A DNA stretch of 19,562 nucleotides from Pseudomonadota bacterium (GTDB taxonomy: Bacteria; Pseudomonadota; Alphaproteobacteria; UBA9219; RGZA01): assembly GCA_016195205.1 (NCBI GenBank), contig JACQAB010000096.1, positions 1 to 19,562 on the forward strand, in the 5' to 3' direction. The notes under the pieces were generated by a model, which was not told where the DNA came from, made no database searches, and worked only from the letters and a program-made list of their open reading frames with translations. The first letter of the stretch is position 1; every line of letters starts with the position of its first letter. This document shows positions 1 through 5,939 of the stretch, one piece after another. A program made the position numbers and the translations under genes.

Positions 1-253
1 CAGCTTTGGGGCAATTGGCAATGCCCAGCGGATGCTTCCGTTCGGCATCCATATACTCAAGCTCACATTTCTGGATTCGAAGACACAGGCCTTGAATTGT
101 TGTTTGTTTGGCGGGAACAGAAGGATCTTCAGGGATCAGTGCGCCAATTTTTTGAACTTCGACCATAAGCTCTGCATCGGCATTCGCCCAAGCTGCGCCG
201 GGAAACCAAAAAAGAAGAGTGGTCAAAAATATGAAAAACAAACCATGTTTCAT
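1..253 (-). CDS. Secreted protein of unknown function, 5' part only (runs off the left edge)
   Basis: Reading the minus strand from an ATG at 253-251 gives at least 84 codons with no stop before the window edge, so the C-terminus is missing. The first ~25 residues form a typical Sec signal peptide: MKHG, a run rich in F/L/I/T, then PGAAWANA, with likely cleavage after AWA or ANA. The mature part is mostly polar and has three cysteines within about 20 residues near the cut end, which could form disulfides outside the cytoplasm. The start codon overlaps the TGA of the upstream NrdJ-like gene as ATGA, which implies translational coupling and one transcript. I do not recognise the family. Confidence is good that it is coding, because signal peptide, overlap and open frame agree, and low on function. 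Confidence 0.6.
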   Translation of the reverse strand, partial: MKHGLFFIFLTTLLFWFPGAAWANADAELMVEVQKIGALIPEDPSVPAKQTTIQGLCLRIQKCELEYMDAERKHPLGIANCPKA

Positions 254-2709
254 GGCTTGGTCGAAGAAAGTGTTTCCAATACACCGACATCTTGTTCTTT
301 TTCTTCAAACCGCGCCCTTACATAGCCCTTGCTGGCAATTTTGCGGATCAGGCGGCGAGCGCCTTCGGCCGCTTCCGAGCCTTCCGGCGGCAAATCCCCC
401 TCGCGATGGCCGGCGCCCAGCGTGTCGGGCAGCAGGTCGGCATGCTTTACCTGTGCCAGATCTTCACGGCCAAGGTAGGAAATGGCCAGCTCACGGAAAA
501 TGTAATCCAATACCGAGGTGGCCATGGTGATCAGGTCATTGCCCTCCACCGTGCCCGAGGGTTCGAAGCGCGTGAAGGTAAAGGCCTCCACAAATTCTTC
601 CAGCGGCACGCCGTATTGCAGCGCCACGGAAACGGCGATGGCGAAATTATTGACCAGCGAGCGGAACGCCGCGCCCTCCTTGTGCATATCGATGAAAATC
701 TCGCCCAGGCGGCCATCCTCATATTCGCCGGTGCGAAGGTAAAGCTTATGCCCGCCGATCACCGCGCGCTGCGTATAGCCCTTACGCCGTTCCGGCAGCC
801 GCGCGCGGCGCAGAGCCTCAGAAACCACTTGCGCCACGGGCATTTCTATAACCTGCGGCGCGGGTTCTTCGGGCGTGGCGCGCTGGTAACCGGGATCCAG
901 CAGCCATATCAGCTGCCGCAACCCGGATTTGAAAACATCCTGATACAGCCCGGCCACTTCCTGTCCGCTAAAATCAGACGGCGCCAGCAAATGATAATCT
1001 AGCGGGCCCAGCAGGTAGGGCTGTGCCGCGGCCAGCAGGGCGATCTGGCTTTGTGGGCTTAGCGCCTGGGTGTCTTCGCCGTTCGGACGGCCGGTGAGGA
1101 AAATGTTTTCATGCCCCGGTTTAATCACGCCGGAATCAAACAGGCTGTGATGGCCGAAAATGTGCCGGTTCGCAGCACGCACTTCCTGTGTGGTGAATCC
1201 TAGATGGGTCAGCAAGTCAAAATCTAGCGCGCGGATCGTTTCCGGCGACAAACCCAGCTTGCGTGTGCAGAACTCCTCGCCCAGCACCCAGGGCGTGAAA
1301 GCATGGCGGATATTAAGGGCCTGCGCCAATGCCTCATCCAGTCGCTCAATGGCCTGCGTATCAAACCCATGCAGATAAAGCGCGGCATTGTTCACGCCCG
1401 GCGCGTCCTGCAGCGTGCCGTGACCGCTTGCGTGCCGCACAAGCCGCGCGGCATCATCCGGGTCATAGCCAAGCTTGCCCAGGGCTTCCAGAATGCTAGG
1501 CGCCACCTCGCGCGAGAATTTTCCATCCATTCCCCAGCGCCAGACCAGATGCGCAGGCAGGGGGGCAAGGCCGTGGCTTTCCACTTCTAGCCATTCGTCT
1601 TCATGCGGCGTGGGGAAAATTCCGGTAAGATAAAAACAGCGCAGCCCGCTTTTTTGCGCGCTGACCAGAACGTCTTTCCACAGCTTGCGCGCATCGGCGA
1701 CCAGCGAAAGCTCGGGCGCCTTATCGGGCTTCAGCATGAAGACCGATGCTTCGCCATGGCCGGAAACGGCTTTTTCCTGATGTTCCAGCAGTTCCAGCAC
1801 CTGCGCGCGGGCTTTGTTAAATGCGGCGCCAGCACCTTTTTCCTGGGCCAATTGCGCCGAAGCGGCCAGCGAGGCTCCGGTAATCAGCGCCATGATGGAG
1901 GCCGCGTATTGCCGCGCGGGTTCGCTGTCATAAGAAATTCCCTGCGCCATCAGCAATTCAGCAAAGCCGGTGGCGGTCAGCGCGCTATCGGCCGGTTCAT
2001 TTTCCATATCCAGAATATGCAGCGCCAGCGTCCAGAGCCTTGTGGCCTGCTGCAGCAGCGCGGCGTTTAAAAACCCGTCTTCGCGGCGGAAAGCGGGGAG
2101 GTTCAGAACCGCATAACGCGCCGGGCGTTCATCCAGCGCGCCATTCATGCTCCAGCTTTTTTGCGCGGCAGGATTGGCGATGGTGGGAAGAGGCCCGGGC
2201 GGCGCAGATTCTTCCACCGCAGCGCTTTCCGCGCCATAAGCCCAATCCACCCCGAATCCCTGCATAAGCGACAGGTTGGGCGTAACCAAACGCTGCGCCA
2301 GCATGGCGCGGAGTTCATCGTAGAAAGCTTTCAGGTCGGCTTCGCGATTGAAAAATCCCTGCTTCCATCCGCGGTAGCTTAGCGCGCCGGCAAAACGTTC
2401 GAAGACCTGCCGGGCATGATGTTCCTGCGCGGCGCTGGTATTTTTCGGCGCGGCATGTTTGCGCCACAGCCAAGAGGGAATGGTATTTTCCTCAACGCCT
2501 TTCAGCTCCCCAGGAACCGCGCCCGGAAAAAAACCGCGCTTTTTCAGGCTGGCGGCCGCGCGGCGGCCCCACGCGGCGGGAATGGTGATCAACCCCGCCA
2601 GATTTTCATTTTCTTCTTCTGGCGCGTTGGCATCGAAAGCGAGGGTGATCCAGTCGATGCCGGCATAGGCATCACGGTCTTTCCGGGTCAGCAAACGCTC
2701 GATACGCAT
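250..2709 (-). CDS. NrdJ-like protein lacking catalytic cysteines (probable class II ribonucleotide reductase pseudoenzyme)
   Basis: This 819-residue protein matches the ends of the long alphaproteobacterial adenosylcobalamin-dependent ribonucleotide reductase. The N-terminus has VEENTIPSWLWR, then ARQVFERFAG, and at ~110-155 AFYDELRAML and VDWAYG. The C-terminal third carries RRKGYTQRAVIGGHKLYLRTG, IFIDMHKEGAAFRSL, LQYGVPLEEFVEAFTFTRFEP and DYIFRELAISYLGR (~638-760). Between them, ~465-600 aligns by eye with the NrdJ stretch around EEFCTRKLG, but motifs I remember as conserved are changed: the ANTYCCG region reads ANRHIFG, and the GAISKTINMP region reads GPLDYHLLAP. The whole protein has only two cysteines, C358 and C481, and the usual cysteine-rich C-terminal tail is absent. 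Full enzymes are ~1,200 residues, so much of the barrel is missing. It therefore cannot perform the known thiyl-radical and dithiol chemistry. The frame is intact over 2.4 kb, which argues against a fresh pseudogene. A bona fide NrdJ or other RNR presumably lies elsewhere. Confidence 0.75.
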   Translation of the reverse strand: MRIERLLTRKDRDAYAGIDWITLAFDANAPEEENENLAGLITIPAAWGRRAAASLKKRGFFPGAVPGELKGVEENTIPSWLWRKHAAPKNTSAAQEHHARQVFERFAGALSYRGWKQGFFNREADLKAFYDELRAMLAQRLVTPNLSLMQGFGVDWAYGAESAAVEESAPPGPLPTIANPAAQKSWSMNGALDERPARYAVLNLPAFRREDGFLNAALLQQATRLWTLALHILDMENEPADSALTATGFAELLMAQGISYDSEPARQYAASIMALITGASLAASAQLAQEKGAGAAFNKARAQVLELLEHQEKAVSGHGEASVFMLKPDKAPELSLVADARKLWKDVLVSAQKSGLRCFYLTGIFPTPHEDEWLEVESHGLAPLPAHLVWRWGMDGKFSREVAPSILEALGKLGYDPDDAARLVRHASGHGTLQDAPGVNNAALYLHGFDTQAIERLDEALAQALNIRHAFTPWVLGEEFCTRKLGLSPETIRALDFDLLTHLGFTTQEVRAANRHIFGHHSLFDSGVIKPGHENIFLTGRPNGEDTQALSPQSQIALLAAAQPYLLGPLDYHLLAPSDFSGQEVAGLYQDVFKSGLRQLIWLLDPGYQRATPEEPAPQVIEMPVAQVVSEALRRARLPERRKGYTQRAVIGGHKLYLRTGEYEDGRLGEIFIDMHKEGAAFRSLVNNFAIAVSVALQYGVPLEEFVEAFTFTRFEPSGTVEGNDLITMATSVLDYIFRELAISYLGREDLAQVKHADLLPDTLGAGHREGDLPPEGSEAAEGARRLIRKIASKGYVRARFEEKEQDVGVLETLSSTKP

Positions 2710-2742
2710 GAATGGCTAAAAGAAGGCGAGGGGTGGTGAGGG

Positions 2743-2769
2743 CTTGCATTCTTTGCCACAAAATATAGT
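2743..2769 (+). promoter_or_regulatory. Candidate promoter for the NDUFA12-mlaD-DUF2155 run
   Basis: The 103-bp gap between the divergent NrdJ-like gene and NDUFA12 contains TATAGT at 2764-2769, a good -10 match, with CTTGCA at 2743-2748 as a weak -35 at a short 15-bp spacing. It lies ~45 bp before the ATG at 2813. I see no clear Shine-Dalgarno sequence before that ATG. The call rests on consensus matching only. Confidence 0.25.
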
Positions 2770-2812
2770 GTTAAGAAACTAAGGACGAAAAACTATCCCC
2801 AGTTTTCCTAGC

Positions 2813-3229
2813 ATGCCTGAAGCCAAAGAACCCTATTCGTGGATTGCCCGCATCTCTCATCTGGGGACGCAGTTATTCACCTATTTTTCGGGCGTGAAGG
2901 TGGGTGCTGATCGCTTCGGCAACAAATATTTCAAAGAACGTGGGAATCCGAAGGACCGGCGCGAGAAGCGCTGGGTCATGTATAACGGCCGTCCCGAGGC
3001 CTCGCTGATTCCGCCGGAATGGCACGGCTGGCTGCATTACACCATGGATCAGCCCTTGCCCGAGGAAGGCGAGTTTCATAAACCATGGATAAAGCCGCAT
3101 CAGCCCAATCTTACTTTCACCGATCAGGCCTATTTCCCGCCTGGGCATACCGTGCGCGGCTCACGGCGCGCCAAAGCCACGGGAGATTATGAGGCCTGGT
3201 CCCCGAAGCAAGAAACCTTATGTAAGTAA
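2813..3229 (+). CDS. NDUFA12-family NADH:ubiquinone oxidoreductase accessory subunit
   Basis: This 138-residue protein belongs to the NDUFA12 (B17.2) family, an accessory subunit on the peripheral arm of respiratory complex I in alphaproteobacteria and mitochondria. Visible hallmarks are GVKVGADRFGNKYF (~27-40), then RRWVMYNG-like EKRWVMYNGRPEASLIPPEWHGWLHY (~55-80), and a C-terminal HQPNLTFTDQAYFPPG, the usual end of the bacterial proteins. Length is normal. It is soluble and has no signal peptide, as expected for a matrix/cytoplasmic-side subunit. The gene starts at an ATG after a divergent promoter region. It is followed 15 bp later by mlaD, and the order NDUFA12, mlaD, DUF2155, aat recurs in alphaproteobacteria as far as I know. 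The neighbourhood supports the call, although mlaD and DUF2155 are not respiratory genes. Confidence 0.9.
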   Translation: MPEAKEPYSWIARISHLGTQLFTYFSGVKVGADRFGNKYFKERGNPKDRREKRWVMYNGRPEASLIPPEWHGWLHYTMDQPLPEEGEFHKPWIKPHQPNLTFTDQAYFPPGHTVRGSRRAKATGDYEAWSPKQETLCK

Positions 3230-3244
3230 CCGCAAGAGGAAGAA

Positions 3245-3826
3245 ATGAACCGCAATATGATCGAAACCGTTTTAGGCGCCGTGGTACTGCTGGCGGCGGC
3301 GCTGTTTCTTGGCTTCGCCTATAATAGTGCGGATTTGAACAAGGCCAAGGAAGGCTATCTGCTTTCCGCCGACTTCGACCGCCTCGACGGGCTGAAGCCT
3401 GGTTCTGATGTGCGCATGAACGGCGTGCTGGTGGGCTCGGTGCGCAGCGTGGCGCTGGATAAAAACACCTATCGCGCCACGGCGGTGTTCAGCGTCAATT
3501 CCGACATCAAACTGCCGACCGACACCAACGCCCAGGTAGCTTCGGAAAGTTTGTTGGGCGGAAAATATCTTTCACTGGATGTCGGCGTGGAAGAGCAAAT
3601 GGTTCCGACCGACGGCAAAGGCAAGCTCACGCGCACCACGCCTCCCATGCGCCTGGATGACCTGATCGGCCAACTGATTTACAATAAGCAGGATTCCAAG
3701 AAAACCGAAGGCACTAGCGGACAAATGGTAACGCCAACCGCCGCGCCGCCGAAATCAGCGGAACCGGCGCTTCCCGCCGTGCCGCCTTCACCACCAGGCC
3801 CAGCTGCACCAGCGGGAAATCAGTGA
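3245..3826 (+). CDS. mlaD: MlaD-like MCE protein, phospholipid ABC transporter substrate-binding subunit
   Basis: MlaD is the membrane-anchored periplasmic subunit of the MlaFEDB transporter, which moves phospholipids between the inner and outer membranes. The protein has 193 residues. A single N-terminal membrane anchor (~7-26, ETVLGAVVLLAAALFLGFAY) follows the typical MNRN start. One MCE domain (~37-113) shows the family signatures FDRLDGLKPGSDVRMNGVLVG and ASESLLGGKYLSLDVG. The C-terminal ~40 residues are a low-complexity proline/alanine tail. A purine-rich Shine-Dalgarno (AGAGGAAG) precedes the ATG. mlaE and mlaF are not in the window, so the gene is separate from them here. Its stop overlaps the GTG of the next frame (GTGA at 3823-3826), which suggests translational coupling to DUF2155. 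Confidence 0.9.
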   Translation: MNRNMIETVLGAVVLLAAALFLGFAYNSADLNKAKEGYLLSADFDRLDGLKPGSDVRMNGVLVGSVRSVALDKNTYRATAVFSVNSDIKLPTDTNAQVASESLLGGKYLSLDVGVEEQMVPTDGKGKLTRTTPPMRLDDLIGQLIYNKQDSKKTEGTSGQMVTPTAAPPKSAEPALPAVPPSPPGPAAPAGNQ

Positions 3827-4590
3827 ACTTCTGGGGCGTTTCCTTGAAGCAAGCGAACCGGAATTCCCTTCCCCTTGAGGGAGGGGCTAGGGGAGGGGTA
3901 CGAAAACACAGAACTTGCTGCTGGGTTTATGCTTGGTACCCCTCGCCAGCCAAAACCTTTAGTCCTCGCGAAAGCAGGGATCTCGCGCACGGCCAACTGG
4001 ACCCCCGCCTACGCGGGCGCGCGCAAGTGCGCGGTTTTGGCAACCTCTCCCTTCCGCCTACGCTAAAGCTTCGGCGGACGGGTTACCCCAGACCCTCCCT
4101 AGCTTTAGCGAAGGAGGGCAAGGGGAGGGGAAAGTTTTTTTTAGCCACATTATTGATGGCCTCATGCCTGTGGCCCCTTGCCCCTCACGCCGAACGGCAA
4201 TTCGACAATTACGACATCGCCGTGCTGCAGGGCCTGGATAAAATGAACGCGCGCGTGCAGCGCTTGGAAATACCCGTGGGCAAGGAATTAAAATTCGGCC
4301 CGCTCAGCATCACCGCGCAAACATGCCGTAAAACCCCGCCGGAAGAGACGCCCGAAACCGCCGCCTATCTGGAAATTCGCGACACGCGCTTCCACGATCC
4401 GTCGGTGCAGACGCTGTTCAAGGGCTGGATGTTTGCCTCAAGCCCGGCGTTGTCGGCGCTGGAACACCCCAATTACGATGTCTGGGTTCTGGATTGCAAA
4501 AATCCCGAGACCAAGGAGCGTTCGCCCTCAAAGCCTTCGTCTTCGCCAAAAAAAGCCTCGCCTTCCAAAGCCGCGCCCAAGGAAGAGTGA
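3823..4590 (+). CDS. DUF2155 exported protein with a repeat-derived N-terminal insertion
   Basis: The conserved part is a DUF2155 protein, a small exported alphaproteobacterial family of unknown function. It shows ITAQTCRKTPPEETPETAAYLEI, LFKGWMFASSPALSALEHP and YDVWVLDC, and the cysteines in QTC and LDC probably pair. The tail (last ~28 residues) is rich in S, K and P. The frame opens with GTG at 3823, overlapping the mlaD stop. Residues 1-14 are followed by 89 residues (3865-4131, 267 bp) that are translated palindromic repeats, and only then by a signal-peptide-like stretch KFFLATLLMASCLWPLAPHA (~104-123). Without the 267 bp, residues 1-14 would join this stretch in frame. Alternative starts are TTG at 4153 or ATG at 4156, but both cut the signal peptide short. 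The 3' 118 bp overlap aat on the other strand. DUF2155 identity is firm; the functional start is uncertain. Confidence 0.8.
   Translation: MNFWGVSLKQANRNSLPLEGGARGGVRKHRTCCWVYAWYPSPAKTFSPRESRDLAHGQLDPRLRGRAQVRGFGNLSLPPTLKLRRTGYPRPSLALAKEGKGRGKFFLATLLMASCLWPLAPHAERQFDNYDIAVLQGLDKMNARVQRLEIPVGKELKFGPLSITAQTCRKTPPEETPETAAYLEIRDTRFHDPSVQTLFKGWMFASSPALSALEHPNYDVWVLDCKNPETKERSPSKPSSSPKKASPSKAAPKEE
3865..4131. repeat. Cluster of palindromic repeats inserted in the DUF2155 reading frame
   Basis: Three repeat modules lie side by side. At 3866-3898 is a CCCTTCCCC/GGGAGGGG block whose reverse complement resembles 19370-19401. At ~3964-4035 is a degenerate copy of the common alphaproteobacterial type built on CGCGAAAGCAGGGATC and GGACCCCCGCCTACGCGGG. 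At 4044-4130 is a two-hairpin palindrome that recurs at 19230-19320. The total length is a multiple of three with no stop in the mlaD/DUF2155-coupled frame. The boundaries are my estimate, taken from where repeat sequence gives way to plausible gene sequence; no target-site duplication is evident. Confidence 0.75.
4044..4130. repeat. Two-hairpin palindromic repeat, copy 1
   Basis: The outer stem pairs CCTCTCCCTT (4044-4053) with AAGGGGAGG (4120-4128) with one bulged T; the first base pair of hairpin 1 competes with its inner end. Inside are hairpin 1, TCCGCC (4053-4058) with GGCGGA (4073-4078), and hairpin 2, CCCTCC (4093-4098) with GGAGGG (4113-4118). The two 14-nt loops contain CGCTAAAGCT and AGCTTTAGCG, which are exact reverse complements. 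Copy 2 lies at 19230-19320. Confidence 0.75.
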
Positions 4591-5141
4591 TATTCCGCGC
4601 GGGTAATTTCCTTCACCCCGAACTGCACCAGGTGCGGATTAACAAACTGCGTATCCAGCAGCCTGTATTTCTGGCGTACTAAACGCGCCACCAGGTGAAC
4701 CAGCGCCATTTTGCTGGCATCGCGCGCAGTGGAAAACATGCTTTCACCGAAAAATGCCCCAGCCAGGCTTACCCCATACAACCCGCCCACCAGCTTGTTA
4801 TCTTTCCACGCTTCGACTGAATGCGTAAAGCCGTGCTTGTGCAGTTCAATATAAGACTGGCGAATGGTTTTATTGATCCAGGTTTTTTCCCGGCGGTGAA
4901 CCGCGGCGCAGGCGGCAATTACTTCCGGAAAGCAGCGATTCACGCTGATGCCGTAAACGCCCTTGCGCAGGCTGCGCGCCAACCGGTGCGGCACATGAAA
5001 ACTTTCCAGCGGAAAAATCGCGCGCTTGGGCGGGTCGACCCAGAAAACATCTTCGCTCTCGGCGCTTTCCGCCATGGGGAAAAGCCCGGACGCATAGGCC
5101 TGCAAAAGAAGTTCGGGGTGGAGCATGCCGCCATCGTACAT
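4473..5141 (-). CDS. aat: Leucyl/phenylalanyl-tRNA--protein transferase
   Basis: Aat transfers Leu or Phe from aminoacyl-tRNA to proteins with N-terminal Arg or Lys, marking them for ClpS/ClpAP degradation in the cytoplasm. The 222-residue protein shows the family blocks in order: LLLQAYASGLFPMAES (~11-26), VFWVDPPKRAIFPLESFHVP (~31-50), the TWINKTIRQSY block, HSVEAWKDNKLVGGLYGVSLAGAFFGESMFS (~107-137), SKMALVHLVARL, and LLDTQFVNPHLVQFGVKEITRAEY. Length is typical. The start is ATG at 5141; an in-frame ATG at 5126 is an alternative closer to the family's usual beginning, and neither has a strong ribosome binding site. It lies 23 bp downstream of an unknown gene on the same strand. Its last ~39 codons overlap the 3' end of DUF2155 tail to tail, so part of the acidic/serine-rich C-terminus lies beyond the usual domain. 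Confidence 0.93.
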   Translation of the reverse strand: MYDGGMLHPELLLQAYASGLFPMAESAESEDVFWVDPPKRAIFPLESFHVPHRLARSLRKGVYGISVNRCFPEVIAACAAVHRREKTWINKTIRQSYIELHKHGFTHSVEAWKDNKLVGGLYGVSLAGAFFGESMFSTARDASKMALVHLVARLVRQKYRLLDTQFVNPHLVQFGVKEITRAEYHSSLGAALEGEAFFGEDEGFEGERSLVSGFLQSRTQTS

Positions 5142-5164
5142 GCCCGCAGTGGCCGTAATCCAGA

Positions 5165-5863
5165 TTACTTTAATTCATACGCCTGCTTTAAACCGGCGAC
5201 TTTACTTTCAAGGCCAAGCTTCTTAACCCGGCTGGGCGATAAAAACATGGGAACGGCGTCAACCGGCTCTTCGGTATTCCGGTCGGATGGTCGAGTGGAC
5301 GTATGCCCGGCAAATTTATTAAGCGCCTGCATGTAATCGCCATAGGTTTCATAGGCAAGGCGGTCATCCTCTGCTTCTCCAAAATTATCATTTTTTGTAA
5401 GATTACCGTAATCAACCTGCAGGGTATAAAGGGCGTTGGCCGTGTCATTCAGAACCGTGACGCCTTTATCTATCGTTTCCATATCCGGCTCGGTTAGAAG
5501 GCTGCTTGTTCTAAGTTCGTGTGTCCTGTCATTCACATTGCCCAGGGCATCTTCCAGTGAGGCCATATCCGTATTGAGTATTTCCTTTGTATCCGTTGCG
5601 TTTACCAATTGCGCTACCCCCATAACTTCATCAAGGGATTTTTCCAGCGCGGAGGTATCTGCGCCCATGGCATGAGCACGTTCTTTTAAAAGAAGCGCTT
5701 CTTCGGAAATTTTCGTGACAAGAAATTTCGCGCATTTACGAAAAGCTTCCGCAAGTTCGGTAGGAGAGGGGAGCGCGGCATAAATTTCAGGGCTAACATA
5801 GCCGTCTTCTAGAAGGGCGGCCTTCAGTTGGGCTGGGCGCATGTTACGAATAGTCACGGTCAT
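5165..5863 (-). CDS. Unknown soluble, probably helical protein
   Basis: This 232-residue protein matches no family I recognise. A strong Shine-Dalgarno (GGAGGA, about 6 nt before the ATG) supports the start at 5863. There is no signal peptide or membrane segment and only one cysteine (~44). Residues ~30-125 are rich in A, E, K, L and D with helical periodicity (for example EEALLLKERAHAMGADTSALEKSLDEVM), suggesting helical bundles or a short coiled coil. The C-terminal region is more polar, with YGDYMQALNKFAGH and PMFLSPSRVKKLGLESKVAGLKQAYELK. It sits between PBP1A (76 bp upstream) and aat (23 bp downstream) on the same strand and could share their transcript. I would not infer a cell-wall or proteolysis role from that alone. 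Confidence 0.75.
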   Translation of the reverse strand: MTVTIRNMRPAQLKAALLEDGYVSPEIYAALPSPTELAEAFRKCAKFLVTKISEEALLLKERAHAMGADTSALEKSLDEVMGVAQLVNATDTKEILNTDMASLEDALGNVNDRTHELRTSSLLTEPDMETIDKGVTVLNDTANALYTLQVDYGNLTKNDNFGEAEDDRLAYETYGDYMQALNKFAGHTSTRPSDRNTEEPVDAVPMFLSPSRVKKLGLESKVAGLKQAYELK

Positions 5864-5939
5864 GAAAATCCTCCAAAAAAATAATAGAAACCTCTATCAT
5901 TCCTAATGCGAAACGATAGGCAATTCAAGCGCATATAGC

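Noticed and set aside
3865..4131. A CRISPR array or transposon in the mlaD-DUF2155 junction
   Set aside because: The repeats are palindromes of different types without regular spacers, and no transposase or target duplication is present.
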